Assembly: GCA_023548195.1 (NCBI GenBank)
Contig: JAJHZJ010000251.1
Span: 2,146,759 to 2,210,758 of the forward strand
DNA: 64,000 bases
Direction: 5' to 3'
Source: Bettongia penicillata ogilbyi
Taxonomy: Eukaryota > Chordata > Mammalia > Diprotodontia > Potoroidae
Position numbers and translations under genes: made by a program. The notes beneath the pieces were generated by a model. That model had not been told where the DNA came from. It did no database searches and saw only the letters and a program-made list of their open reading frames with translations. Positions 46,975-58,795 of the stretch are shown here, piece after piece; the stretch's first letter is position 1, and each line of letters begins with the position of its first letter.

Positions 46975-47262
46975 GGGAAGTATGACCTAGATGGCACTGT
47001 GAAGAGAGTGCTGGAGTTGGAGGCAGGAAGGCTTAAGTTCAAATAATACCTCATACACTTACTAACCATCTGATTTTGGTCAAGTCACTTGACTTTTATT
47101 TAACTTATTTTTCTCATTTCTAAAATGGGGATTATAATAGTGCCTACCACCTAGGGTGATAATGAAATGCAAATGAATTAATATTTCTAAAGCACTTAGT
47201 AATCCTTTAAAATGATGTATAAATGCTAGCTACAGCAACTACTACTGCTAATACTACTACTA
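46975..47262 (+). mobile_element. MIR/CORE-type SINE, near full length
   Basis: It starts gacctagatggcactgtgaagagagtgctgg, the tRNA-like head of marsupial CORE-SINEs (A-box-like area). It continues ggaggcaggaaggcttaagttcaaataatacctcatacac, gtcaagtcacttgac, aatggggattataatagtgcctacc, and tail taaatgctagctacagc. It has old substitutions and no clear duplication. Confidence 0.75.
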
Positions 47263-47300
47263 CCATTGCTGCTGCTGCTATTGCTATTAGTACTAAAGAG
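47236..47300 (+). repeat. (CTA/CTG)-type triplet microsatellite
   Basis: ctactactgctaatactactactacc followed by gctgctgctgctattgctatt at the SINE tail. Confidence 0.8.
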
Positions 47301-47805
47301 TCTTCAAGCTGGTAGAAATTGATTGAGAGTATAATTTGTAAAACTGGGCTACTTCATTGACGTTGTTTCTTACCTGCCTTCATGTGGATGAAAAGTCAAC
47401 CGTATTTCATTTGAACCCTTTAATCACCGAAAATATGCAATGTTTATATTGAAAACTTAATTTGTCTATTTACTAGCTAACTGATTCTGATCAGGTTATT
47501 TAATTTTTCTGGCTATTAACTACATATGTAAAATGAGGATGAAATTAGATCCAGAGAACTTTCTTACTCTAGATTTGATGAAACTTATGGGATAACTATT
47601 TCCTTGAAGATCTGGCAATACTTTTCACTAATTAGCTCAGTGATCAGGTAATATCAATTTTCTAACCACTGTAAGCTTTCCTCTGGATCATGGGGCATTT
47701 GGAGTCTGGACATCTGATATAACTGGGTCCACCCTTGTGTTATTCCATTGTTTTGAGAGTGGCTGTCTAGTCAATACTTGAGCTCTTCAAGAATTTTGGC
47801 AATTA
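47301..47805. other. Unrecognised spacer
   Basis: No gene or repeat consensus seen. Confidence 0.5.
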
Positions 47806-48080
47806 TTTTATTCATACATACATTGCATACATATACTTACATAAGTATGTGTGCTTGTATATATAATGTGTGTATATAATGTATGTATATATTATATGTA
47901 AGTATATATAATCTGTGTACACATATATGGTATGCATATATATGCATATGCAATGTATGTGTTTGTATATATGAACCTGTGTATGCATGCATACATATAC
48001 ACACATGTATATGTGTATGTGTACATGTGCATATATGTATACACAGAAACACACAAACATGTATGCATATATATTGTTAT
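47806..48080. repeat. TATG/CATA/TATA microsatellite cluster
   Basis: Imperfect alternating repeats, open in several frames on both strands (up to 95 codons of Tyr/Ile/Cys/His). These frames reflect the repeat and not coding. Confidence 0.9.
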
Positions 48081-48094
48081 GAAGAAGATTAATA

Positions 48095-49090
48095 AACATG
48101 GATTAGGCAAGAATAGTATCAGGAGAATTCATAAATGATTGGAAAGTCAGACTGAAAGGATACTTGTTAATTGCTCAAAGTCAACATTTTAAGAGGTCTC
48201 TGAAAAGTACCTAGAGAACTATACTTGGAACTGCCTTGCACAATGAATTAGATAAAGGTATAGAACTTATAGTAATCAAATTTATAGAAGAATCAAAGCT
48301 TGGGAGGATAACTAAAACAAATAAAGAGAAAAATCCCAGAATATAAAGTCAAGATCAAAGATGACCTAGATAAAGGAGTATTGAATTGAATCTGATCATG
48401 TGAAAATCAGTAGGGATAAACGTAAAATTTTACATTTGGCTACAGAAACAATCATCTTAATGAATACAAGATGGTGGAGGCTTACTTATGGAGCAGTTAT
48501 TTTGAACAAGTTCTAAGGGTTTTAGTAGTATTCATGTCCATTATGTCAACAGAGTGATAACATAATGACCAAACTGCATTAAGAGAGACTTAGCTTCCAG
48601 CATTAGGTTGGCAATAATCCCATTCTCCTCTGTCCTTGTCCTACTCCATCTATAACAGAGTGTTTACTTCTGATAAAAATGGTTTAATAAGGACACTAAT
48701 AATCTGGAGAGTATCTGAAGGAAGTCAACCAGGATGGTGAAAAGCTTTGAGTCTTTTTCATAGTGGGATCAGTAGAAGGAGCTAGAGATATTTAGCCTGG
48801 AAAAATGAAGAAAGCAGGGATGTGTAAAAGGAGTCTTCAGATATGTATGGGTTGTGTTAATGAAATATTAGACTTGTTCTTTTTGTCCCAAAAAGGTAAA
48901 ATGAGAATTAAAGAGTGGAAATTTCAGAGGAAAATTTAAGCTTAATATTGGGCTATCCCAAGAGTTAGTGGGTTCCATTTTCTTAGAAGTCTTGAAGCAG
49001 AGTTTGGGTGTACATTTGTCAGGTATGTTATAGTGGGATTCTTCTATGTGGGATAAACAAACCAACTTCTGAGGTTCCAATTATTCAATC
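48095..49090 (+). pseudogene. CR1/L3-clade LINE fossil, C-terminal RT region and 3' end
   Basis: The order of blocks follows CR1-type LINEs: gggataaacgtaaaattttacatttgg (NRDKCKVLHLG-like), tacaagatggtggaggc, cattaagagagacttagc (CIKR), aaccaggatggtgaaaagc (TRMVKSFE), aggagctagagatatttagcctggaaaaatg (KELEIFSLEK), gacttgttctttttgtccc, aaagagtggaaatttcag, and the terminal gaagtcttgaagcagag with tgttatagtgggattc. Many stops. CR1/L3 elements died early in mammals, so this is a very old fossil. Confidence 0.75.
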
Positions 49091-49500
49091 GGCGGATTTC
49101 TGATTCAGGAATTCTTTTCTATTAATATAAGACTTTTCTTGTACCTTACTTATAGACAGTCTGCATCTGTTGTGAATGAGTTACTATAAATGAATAGTGG
49201 TTCTTTAGGCCATGTTGACTCATTAGATGGGTTGTATTTGCAGAGAGGTTAACAAAACCCTATTCTTTCTCTTGGTTTCTCCCAAGCTTCATGATGAATT
49301 TCCTTTATGTTCCCCTATGTGTTAGACAACTCTAAGACCATGTACTTGCTTTATTTCACATAGGAGAGCATAATTTGGAAAGATACCAGCAAAAATCATT
49401 AAGAGATATGATTAAGTATGGTGGAAAGTAAGCAGGCCATAATCACATAACTTTGACAAGAAGTTCTCTCTTTTAGGCAGTAAACAAATAGATCTTTTTG
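49091..49500. other. Unrecognised spacer
   Basis: No gene or repeat consensus seen. Confidence 0.5.
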
Positions 49501-49504
49501 TTGT

Positions 49505-50830
49505 TTTTTCCACACTTAATTTTTTTCTCAATTACATGTAAAAATAGCTTTCAACATTAACTTTTATAAAATTTTGAGTTCCAAATTTTTCTTTTTCTCT
49601 TCTCTCCCCTTTGCAAGACGGCAAATAATCCAATATAGGCTACACATGCACAATCATATTAAATATGTTTCCACATTAGTCATGTTGTGAAAGAAGAATC
49701 AGAAGAAAAGGGGAAAAAACCATGAGGAAGAAAAAACAGCAACAAAAGAGAAAATAGTATGCTGCAATCTGCATTAAGACTCCAACATTTTTCATCATGA
49801 GTCCTTTGGAATTATCTTAGATCATTGTATTGCTGAGAAAAGCAAAAACATGTCTCTCAAAGTTAATAATCACACAATGTTGCTGTTGCTATGTATGATG
49901 TTCCCCTGGTTGTACTTATTTCACTCATTATAAGTTCATATAAATCTTTAGAGGTTTTTTTTTCTGAAATCCACCTCCTCATCATATCTTATAGAACAAT
50001 AGCATTGCATTATATTCATATAACACAGCTTATTCATCCATTTCCCAATTAGTGGACATCTCCTCAATTTTCAATTGTTTGCCTCCACAAAAAGGGATAC
50101 TATAAATATTTTTGTACATGTGCATCCTTTTCCCTTTTTTAGAATATTTTTTGTAATATAGACCTAGTAGTGGTATTGCTGAATTAATGGGTATGTACGG
50201 TTTTAGAGACCTTTGGGCATTTTTCCAAATTGCTCTCCAGAATGACTGGATCACTTTACAACGCTGCCACCAATGCGTTAGTTTTCCACTTTTCCTCATA
50301 TTCAGTATTTATCATTTTCCTTTTTTCATCATATTAGATTATATGATAGGTGTAATAAAGTACATCATAGTTGTTTTGATTTGCATTTTCCTAATCCATA
50401 GGGATTTAGAGCATTTTTACATGACTATAGATAGCTTTAATTTCTTCATCTGCAAACTGTGTGTTTTTATCCTTTGACCACTTATAAATCAGGGAATGTC
50501 TTGTATTCTTATAAATTTGACTTGATTCTCTATATTCTTATAAATTTGACTTGATTCTCTATATATTTTTAAGATGAAGCCTTTGTCAGAGACACTGGCT
50601 GTAAAAATTATTTACTAACTTTCTGATTCCCTTCTGATCTTGGTTGCATTGGCTTTGTCCAAAACCTTTTAATTTATTGTAGTCAGAATGATCTATTTTG
50701 CATTTCATAATCTTCTCTATCTCTTCTTAGGTCATAAATTCTTCCCTTCTCCATAGACATGCTTGTGGTATCACCCTTTATGTCCAAATCATGTTCTCAT
50801 TATTGAGTTTCAAAATGTGCAGTTATATAA
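49505..50830 (-). mobile_element. L1 3' end and ORF2 tail, 5' truncated
   Basis: On plus: ttgagttccaaatttttctttttc, gcaagacggcaaataatccaatatagg, gcttattcatccatttcccaattagtggacatc, gacctagtagtggtattgc, ttgctctccagaatgactgg, ggtgtaataaagtacatcatag, ttaagatgaagcctttgtcagag, ggcattg... then tttatgtccaaatcatgttctc. This is the reverse complement of ORF2 from about residue-equivalent 23340 onward. There is a small tandem copy of tattcttataaatttgacttgattctctata at 50504-50560. No open frame. Confidence 0.8.
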
Positions 50831-52905
50831 CTCCAAGAATGCACTTATTATCTTAGCACCTTCCCACTCAACAAGGAACAAGTATATCTCTATCAATACA
50901 TTCTGTCCTTTATATTCATCTCTTTCTTTTTATTTATTCATTCATTCTTTCTTTCTGTCATTCTTTCACACATTTTAATCATAATGTAGCTTTCCTAGCT
51001 CCTTACCTCATTCTATTTGCCAAAAAGAATGTGGTCCTACAAAGTGACACTCACACTAATTGTTCTGTGGTGTATTCTACTGAAGGGAGGTACCAAGCTC
51101 TCCATGATGCTCATAGGGCAGTTAGGCACTTTTATAACCATTCTCTGATGTATACTGTCACTGGCAGGATCCTATGATGACTTTTTTGTCATCATTACAT
51201 CATGTTTATGGGCAGAGGAAATGGGCTCACAGTAAGCTCCTAACAGAGAAATCCCCTGCCATATCACCTTGGGATCTCTACGTTTCCCAAGTTCAGTTTC
51301 TGACCCCTAGCAAAATGGTTTGTTATTGATCCCATTATACTGTTCCCTCTCCTGAGCTTCTTGTTTCATTGGAAGAATCTGCTTGAAGGACAGAGATTCA
51401 CTCAGGAGAGTAGAAATTTTCCCTATTTAGATATTTGTTTATTCATTTATGCATGCCCACAAACAGAGATAACCATATATAAGATTTTTCTCTTTTATGG
51501 AAGTTTGTCTCCATTACTAGATGTTCGCAAAGTGACGTTCTCTAGTTGCATGAATATAGACCAGAATATTGGATCTATAATTTTTTTTTAATGTGTTCTC
51601 CTCTAACTTCTACTTCCTGTATTGCCATGCTGGTTTTCAGAGATTTTAACAAGTAGAACATTAAGCAAACCTCATTATCTATTCTGGGATGGCTCCAACT
51701 TTGAAAGGACTGCCCAGTCACCAAAACAAAAAGAATTTTCAATGTGACCATTATACATAGGGCCAATGATTTCTAGAAATACTAAGTTATCATATAAATC
51801 ATCTTAATAGACCTTTTATTCTTTGAATTGTAGGGTTAGATTATAAGGAATAAAATAAATCATTGTCTCTCTTAATCAAAGCCCTGAAAATCAAGTCTCA
51901 AAAGGGTAACTGGATTGCAATCAGAAATTTACAAAACTCAAAGTAGATGAAGTATTTATATAAAAATCATAGCTAAAACATTATAAATTTTCTTGCTTCC
52001 AATTTCATTATCATGGCTAGTATGGGAGAGGGAGTTGCTACTGTTTATACAAAATGTGGTTGGGTGCATCTTCTTAGTTACACCATGATTTTATCTTAAA
52101 TTGTCTCCCCATTTGAATCAGTTTTGACTCTCTAGATTCTTCACATTTGATGCAGCCAAATCAGATGATCTGTAATTAAGTGTGGATCACTTTTTACCTA
52201 CCTTTGTCTTTCTGTCTCTTCTGTGGTTCTCCCCTAATATATGCCTGCCCTATCTTTTGTTACTTTTGTTGTTTCCATCTCAGGAAGATTAAGATGCCAA
52301 TTGTAAGAATTTTAATTTCTGACCCTCATATTGAGATTGGGAGGAGGCAATTGATTAGGTGACAAGTCTGTATATTGGGGAAAAATTCCTGCTTTGTTAA
52401 ATAAGGAAATGATATTTACATTAGAGGTACAAAAGGACTGATTTTGTGATTGGTCTCTGTACTTCAGAATCTCTTGGGTATTCTGTGTTTGGTCTGGGAT
52501 CAAAGACATCGATTAGTTCTGGGAACAGAGATAAAAATAATGTCCCCAGAACTGAAATGTCTAGATTCCTTTACTGTCTACATTTGTTGCAATCCCTTTA
52601 CATCATGAAACAAAAGAAAGAGGTCATAGTCAGGGTTGAAACTTATAAGTGTTGGGCTTGTAAAGGAAAGAAGGTTATGAAATCCATTATTCTTTTGATC
52701 TGAGATGTTCTTCAAAGAAAAAATGACAATAAAAGTAATTAATGATCAAATTTTTCTGAGTGTAAAATGTTTTCAATTTTGGGAAAAATATGATTTATAG
52801 AAATTTTAAGTGAACTTATACATAAAAATATTCAGCAAAAGTTGTTGAAAGTATTAAGACAGGCAGATTGTACTTGAGATTTGCCCGAAATCTAGAGGTA
52901 TTGCA
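50831..52905. other. 2.1 kb without recognisable gene or repeat
   Basis: No supported coding region. The short frames at 51361-51591 and 52446-52703 show no family I know. Confidence 0.45.
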
Positions 52906-52914
52906 TCAGAAGAA

Positions 52915-53015
52915 ATGGTGAGCTTCACTTGGACTCAAATATCTAGATTTAAATCCTCTATCTGATACTACTAGCTGAATAATGATGAACAACTCAAAAC
53001 CTCTCAGATAGAACT
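52915..53015 (+). repeat. SINE-like fragment (MIR/CORE type)
   Basis: gcttcacttggactcaaatatctagatttaaatcctc followed by agctgaataatgatgaacaactc and aacctctcagat resembles the MIR-type order. Weak. Confidence 0.4.
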
Positions 53016-53039
53016 GCACTTTCAAATTTTTTCATCTCT

Positions 53040-53345
53040 CCTCAAAAGTCGACATGCACAAACAATCCCATTTCATCTCATTCCTCCAATAGACTCTGTT
53101 CTTTGACATCCATACTTTCTCACTTTTTTTCAATTTCTTCCTGTCTAGTGCTTTCTTCTCTACTGTCTACAAACACAGTTATGTCTCCTCCATTCTAAAA
53201 GAAGAAAAATCTTCACTTTATCTTATCATCCTATATTTCTCCCACTTTTTGTGACCAAATACCCTGAGAAAGTTAACTACAGTAGGTGACTCCACCTCAT
53301 TTTCTCTTATTTTCTCCAACAGAATATTGTAACCTGATAGGAAAT
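53040..53345 (+). pseudogene. L2-like LINE RT fragment
   Basis: The block order ttatgtctcctccattctaaaagaag (S-P-I-L-K), cctatatttctcccac, gtgaccaaataccctgagaaagttaactacagtagg (KLLEKVVYNR-like) and cctcattttctcttattttctc follows the RT N-terminal part of L2-type LINEs. Frames are broken. Confidence 0.5.
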
Positions 53346-53509
53346 GAGGAGCTATCAAAATAAAGTGATGTGAATTCAGAAGTTAAATGCTTACTGACTA
53401 ACTGACCTATGTGAAGTTCCCTACACTAATTAAATCATAAGTCTTGGCATAAACAAAAGAAAAAAAAAACACAATGGATATCAAGAAGGTTGTTTTTTGA
53501 CTTACCTTT

Positions 53510-53685
53510 TGGTATCCTTTAGTTTTTAGCTCTAAACCCTCTCTCTCCCTACTTTCCAACTCCTACTGAGATGGCAAGAAATATGATACCTATTATACAC
53601 AGGAAGTCACTTTCATATTAACCATATTGAAGATGATATGTTCATCCATATTTCCTTTCATACTTCCTCCAAGTGACCATTTTGT
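53510..53685 (-). mobile_element. L1 3' UTR fragment
   Basis: ctctccctactttccaactcctactgagatggcaagaaatatgatacctattatac and catattaaccatattgaag form the reverse complement of the L1 3' end (compare 54640-54700). Confidence 0.55.
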
Positions 53686-53814
53686 TCTTAGTGGTAAATA
53701 TGGTATTTTGATATTTTAGATCAGGCAAAACATACAGTCTGTTACTCAGTCTGGTTCCTTGGAACCTTCAGTGGGTCTCATATATTTATAGTAAAATATT
53801 ACATAAGCCCACCT

Positions 53815-54005
53815 TGACTAAAACCTGTGGAGCAGCAATAGCATCCTGGGCTCTTGCCAGTTATCTTGACTTTTGTCCTGCCATTGCACTTTGATGATTC
53901 AGAAAAGGAGAGTGAGGTTGATGACATTTTGCAATTCTATCTCACTTAAATCTAATTCATGCACAAGTCAAGACATCACCCATGATGTCATTGATCTACA
54001 AAAAT
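53815..54005 (-). repeat. SINE 5'-module copy
   Basis: On minus: gtgatgtcttgacttgtgcatgaattagatttaagtgag, cttttctgaatcatcaaagtgcaatggc and gcaagagcccaggatgc. This is the same module as the 5' half of the SINE at 39872-40169 and the copy at 61380-61535. Confidence 0.55.
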
Positions 54006-54109
54006 AAAGGATGAAAAAGAATAACTAAGATTTGGTACCACATTTTATAGTATCTTCACTCAGAGATAGCCAGTGTCTTCCTGGGATAATTTCATACCTA
54101 TCCCAATCT

Positions 54110-54580
54110 TTGAATTTTTTTGAAAATTCTCTTTATTTCATCATTTCCTAATTGCACATAAAATTTTAACAATCTTTCTTTTAAACTTTGAGTTCTAAAT
54201 TCTCTTTTTTAACTCTAACCTCTACTTACTCATTGAGAAGATAAGCAATTTAATAATGATTATAATGTGATATGCAAAACATATTTCCTTGTTAGCCAAG
54301 GTGCAAAACAAAAGAAAAAAATAAGCAATAAGGAAATTAGAAATATTTTATTTCAGTCTGAATTCAGGGTTATCTCTCTGAAGGTGAACAGTGTTTTTCT
54401 TAATGCATTCATTGGAAATATCTTAGATCACTGTCCTGATTAGAGGAGCAAAGTCTTTCAGAGTTGATTGTCCTTATTACTGTGTACAATATTCTCTTCA
54501 TTCTGCTTATTCACATTTTCATGAGGTCATTTGATCTTTCCAGGTTTTTCTGAAAACATCATGATTGTCATTTAATTTTT
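54110..54580 (-). mobile_element. L1 3' end fragment (first of two)
   Basis: On plus: ttaaactttgagttctaaattctc, cattgagaagataagcaatttaa, atatttccttgttagccaag, gaaggtgaacagtg, gaaatatcttagatcactgtcctgattag, ttctgcttattcac. Reverse complement of the L1 3' UTR and ORF2 end. Confidence 0.7.
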
Positions 54581-54584
54581 TAAA

Positions 54585-54720
54585 ATCTATTTTTAACATT
54601 GTCTTCTATTGATATTTTGAGTTCCAGATTCTCCTTTTCCATCCTACCCATACACAGTCCAGTGAGAAGGCAAGCAATATGATATTAATTATATGTCAGA
54701 ATCCATCTCATTCCCAAATC
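54585..54720 (-). mobile_element. L1 3' end fragment (second)
   Basis: A new terminus follows at once: tttttaaaatctatttttaac, gatattttgagttccagattctcc, cagtgagaaggcaagcaatatgatattaattatatg. Severely 5' truncated. Confidence 0.65.
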
Positions 54721-54724
54721 ATTA

Positions 54725-55918
54725 CCTTATCATGATGTGGGGACTTGCTTATTAGCTTAATGACATTATGAGCTATGTCATACAGGGTTAACCAAGACAG
54801 ACAGGTCATAATGAAGAGTTTTGATAAAAGGTGATCCACTAGAGAAGGGAATGGCAAACTAAGTAAACCTCATGGACAGTACTAATAATAATAATAAAAA
54901 AAGATGACATTGGAAGATAGGTACTTCAAGTTGATAGGTATCCAATACACTACTGGAGAAAAGTAGAAGATAGCCACAAGTAGTTCGAATGCTACTAAAG
55001 TAGTGGGACCAAAGCTAAAAGGAAGCTCAACTGCAGCTAAGTGCGGTGCCATAAAGATTAGTACTGCACCGGAACCTGGAATGTAAGATCAGCGAACCAA
55101 AATAATTCAGATGATCACTACATACACTAGTATGGGCAAATATCCCTTAGAAGAAATAGAGTTGTCTAGACAGTAAAAGAGTGATAAAAACAGTGGTAGG
55201 GTACATAATACCAAAAGTGACAGACGGATATATTTTCAAATCCATGACAAACTATTCAATACCATAGTAAAAAATAAAAATTGTGCTCCAACCACTGACC
55301 CCGAAGAGGCCAAAGTTACTCACTTCTGTGAAAGACCTACAACCTCTTCTGGAAAACCCCTGCTTGACACACACACACACATACACACACAATAACATCA
55401 ACAAACAGCACAAAGTGAAAGATATCACATTTATCAAAGAGAATTGGAATGTTAAAGTAGGAACTTAAAAGATAACTGTAATATTACCAAGTATATTCTT
55501 GGAATAAAAAATGAAGCAGGACAGATAATAATACACTTTTGTCAATGATACTTGCTGGTCATAGAAAATACTCTTTTTTCCATGACCTAAAAGGCAACTT
55601 TACACATGAACATCACCATATGGTCAATACAGAAATCAGATTGATTATAGGCTTTGCAGTCAATGGTGGGGAAACTCTATATACTAAGTTAAAACAAGAC
55701 CTTGAGCTGATGGTAGCTCAGATTCTGAGTTTTTTTTATACAAAATTCAGACAAATTGAAGCAGGGATAACCATCAAGTCATATAGGTATGAGATAAATG
55801 AGATTCCTTATAAATTTGAAGTGGAGGTGATGAATTGGTTTAAGGCATTAGAACTGGTGCCTGAAGAACTATGGACAGAGTTTCACAATATTTTAAAGGA
55901 GGCTACCTCCAGTTGTCC
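54725..55918 (+). pseudogene. RTE/BovB-type LINE fragment, endonuclease domain
   Basis: The 5' part has gatccactagagaagggaatggcaaac, then tggagaaaagtagaagatagcc and gcaccggaacctggaatgtaagatcagcg (GTWNVRS-like). Endonuclease blocks follow in broken frames: HYIH-type, SLRRNR-type, a remnant of APTTDPEEAKVTHF, ENWNVKVG (about 55440-55466, family GDWNAKVG) and NEAGQ-type near 55510. From 55539 the frame is open with LFFHDLKGNFTHEHHHMVNTE, GETLYTKLKQDLELMVAQI, YEINEIPYKFEVEVMNWFKAL, VPEELWTEFHN. The RT domain is missing, replaced at about 55919 by L1 sequence. Catalytic residues are mostly lost. Confidence 0.75.
55370..55391 (+). repeat. Short (CA)n tract
   Basis: About ten CA units within the BovB-type fragment. 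Confidence 0.85.
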
Positions 55919-56111
55919 TGAAGGGAAAAGAATAGTCTACCTCTTAGATCTATGGAGAGAAGAAGTATTCATAACCAAACAAGAGACACAGAGCATTAGA
56001 AAATACAGAATAGATAATTTTGATTATATCAAATTGAAAAGCTTTTGTACAATCAAACCTGATACCAACAAGATTAGAAGGAAAGCAGAAAGTTGGGAAA
56101 ATAACCTCTGA
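55539..56111 (+). pseudogene. Open 190-codon frame joining BovB endonuclease end to L1 ORF2
   Basis: Residues 1 to about 127 match the region after the endonuclease of RTE/BovB proteins (LFFHDLKGNF, HHHMVNTEIR, NEIPYKFEVEVMN, VPEELWTEFHN). From about residue 128 (near 55919) the sequence is L1 ORF2 (IVYLLDLWREE, YRIDNFDYIKLKSFC, DTNKIRRKAESWEN), which aligns with 23435-23610. The frame stays open across the join and stops at 56109. There is no promoter, no intact domain and no conserved start, so I treat it as a chance fusion made by a 5'-truncated L1 landing in the BovB copy. Confidence 0.65.
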
Positions 56112-57130
56112 TAAAGGCCTCATTTCTCAAATACATAGAAAATTGAGTCAAATTTATGAGAATACAAGTCATTCACCAATTGATAAATGGTCAAAGGATA
56201 GGAACAGGCAGTGGGCAGATGAAGAAATCAAAGATATCTATAGACGTATCAAGCAATTCCCTAACTTACTTTTGATTAGAGAAATACATGTTAAAACAAA
56301 TTTAAATTATTACTCCACAACAATCAGATTGGTTAATATGACATAAAAGGAAAATGAGAAATTTTGGAAATGTGGGAAAAATGGGGCACTAATATACAGT
56401 GCAGTTGTGAACTGATCTAACCATTCTAGAGAGTAATTTGGAATTATGCCCAAAGTGTAACCCAACTGTGCATACCACTACTAGGTCTGTATCCCAAAGA
56501 GATCATGAGAAAGGGAAAAGGACCTATGGGTGCAGATATATTTATATCATCCCTTTTGATGACGGAAAATATTGGAAATAGAATGAATGCCCATCAATCT
56601 GTGAATGGCTGAACAAGATGTGGTATGTGAATGTAATGGAATACTATTGTGAAATAAGAAATGATGAACAGGCAAATTTCAGAAAAAACCTGGAAAAATT
56701 TGTTCAAACTAATGCAAGGTGAAATGTCAGAACCAAGAAAACACTGTTCACAGTATCAGCTGAATTTTGTGATGATCAATTATGAATTACTCACCTCTAT
56801 CCAAGAGAAGTATAAAGGACTCACAAAAGAAAATCCTATCAATATCAAGATAAAGAACTGATGGACTATGTATACAAATTGAAACATTTTTACACTTACT
56901 TTATCCTTTTTCATGTTTTTTTTCCCTTTTTGATCTGTTTCTTCTTTCACAACTGTGACAAATATGAAAATGTATTTTACATTATAATATTTGTATAAAG
57001 TATCCCAAACTGCCTACAATTTTCAGAAGAGGGGAGGGGAAGGCAGAGGGAAGGAAGGAGGGAGAAAAATTTGGAACTCCAAATCTTGTAAAAATGAATG
57101 CTGAAATTTTTCCTGATGAATAATTGGGGG
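55919..57130 (+). mobile_element. 5'-truncated L1: ORF2 C-terminus and 3' UTR
   Basis: It starts at LDLWREEVFITK-type ORF2 sequence and continues with GLISQIHRKLSQIYENTSHS, open in part (56143-56346). Stops follow. The 3' UTR has gatggactatgtatacaaattgaaac, ggaaaatttggaactcc-like near 57065, and a weak A-rich tail near 57115-57130. Typical truncated L1. Confidence 0.8.
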
Positions 57131-57948
57131 AAATAAAATACTACTAGAAAAAAATAAAATATACCACCCTTAAATAAAGCATTTGTGAAGCAATGACTAT
57201 AGAGTAAACTTTTTTTTAAATGTGAAATAGAGACATATTGTATGGGGGACATAATTTACTATATTGTTTCAGAAAAATAAAGTATTATACTGATTAAATC
57301 CAAATTACATGATTAAAGCCTTGGGACACCCAGACCCCAGTATCTCCAAGAATGCCACAGATGGAGACAAGTTATTTCACTTCCTCCAAGCCTTTAGATC
57401 CACTCAACACATTCTTGCTTTTGGTTACTGCACTCAGTAACAGCTGAGGGGGTCCACCTCAAGCTCCTGTTTTGTGTTATAGTTTTTCATATTTATCTCA
57501 AGAGTTTGCTTTCAGGATGTTCTCTTGGTAAATTACTTAGCTGTGCATGTAGTGTTACTGTGTGAGAAAGTTTAGTCAAAATTCTATATAATATAAATCT
57601 TCCAGAATCTGGGGAGAGGAAGCCTTCACCTTTCTAGTTCACTCTCCTTTACCAGATGACCAAGTAAATTTCTTTATAAAACTATTTCAGATTTTGGATT
57701 CTGTTCTCACAAACAATACAGTACCTTCCTCCTCATGTCTCTAAGAAATAAATAGATATGCCCTGGGAAGTTTTGGTGGAAGAAAAATAAGGAGATAGTT
57801 GCACGGGGTATGGCATGGGGTACATGATTCCTGATACCCCTAAAGAGATGCAGAAGTTCTGATCTCTTTCAAAATCGATATGTAGGAACCAAAACACTGT
57901 AACAACATTTCTTTAATGAATACCACTTTAGTCTATTTGTTCTCATCT
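57131..57948. other. 0.8 kb without recognisable gene or repeat
   Basis: No supported feature. Confidence 0.45.
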
Positions 57949-57949
57949 A

Positions 57950-58115
57950 ACCATATCACATCTATTTCAGAGTCACAGTCTTTCTCAAATTGTTTCCTAT
58001 ACCTGGAATTCCTCTCTTCTTGTCTTCATTTATCCTACTCTCTATTCAAAACATAGTTCAGAAGCAAATTCTGTGAAACTTTCCCAGACTGAGGCATGGA
58101 CCTGGCTAATAAGAC
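57950..58115 (+). mobile_element. L2-type LINE 3' fragment
   Basis: tacctggaattcctctcttcttgtc, attcaaaacatagttcagaagc and gtgaaactttcccagactgagg follow the L2 3' order (CLEFLS..., QN..., LKLSQTE). Confidence 0.5.
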
Positions 58116-58610
58116 CTAGTTGGCTCAGGATACCTCATTCGGAAGAGCTGTGATGCTTTGCCAAAGAAGTAAAAGTAGTGATAAGAACCACACAGCAGTG
58201 CTGCAGAAAAGCAAAACAAAATGAAAGGAAAACACAGCTTCTAAATGTTAAAGGAAGTTAAAAATTAGACAGCATCATGCTTAGCATTAAAGCTTTTTTT
58301 GCTTATTTGGAGAAATATGTTAGAAGTACTGACCTGCAGGAGAAGGAAAGGGAATGAGCAGTGCAACAGAGAATTCTATTCACATGAGAGGGAACAGTTT
58401 TTCTTTTTCTTTTTTGTTTTGTTTTGTTGTGTATTGCTTTGGATTTTGATAGTGTATGAACTCAGTTTATTTGTAATAAACTTGTTCTGTGTTCTATTTT
58501 TTATTAATCTGATGCTTACAAGGGAACCAAGTATACCTAGCTGAATGTTGACATGAGTCAAATGCCTTATTAAAACCATGTGTGGTTAAATTAAAATTGT
58601 TTAATTGTTG
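58116..58610. other. Unrecognised spacer
   Basis: No supported gene or repeat. The frame at 58299-58544 runs through a T-rich tract. Confidence 0.45.
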
Positions 58611-58614
58611 AGAA

Positions 58615-58711
58615 TTTGTTATACATATGTATATGTGCATATATGTCTGTATACATATACACACATAAATATACATATATATGTGTATACATATATACAT
58701 ACCCACACACA
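58615..58711. repeat. TATG/CATA microsatellite
   Basis: Imperfect atacatatgtatatg-type repeats leading into the GATA array. Confidence 0.85.
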
Positions 58712-58729
58712 TAGATAGATAGATAGATG

Positions 58730-58789
<60 letters not shown>

Positions 58790-58790
58790 C
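58712..58790 (+). repeat. (GATA)n microsatellite, about 19 units
   Basis: agatagatagat array with a single GATG interruption near 58728. Long and nearly pure, so probably variable in length. It offers many GATA-factor sites by sequence, but no evidence of function. Confidence 0.95.
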
Positions 58791-58795
58791 TTAGT

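Noticed and set aside
47812..48099. Long Tyr/Ile/Cys/His frames on both strands
   Set aside because: Produced by the TATG/CATA microsatellite. The same kind of frame occurs at 29155-29433 and 58591-58809.
58712..58790. CRISPR-like regular array
   Set aside because: A simple 4-bp microsatellite with no spacers; the genome is eukaryotic.
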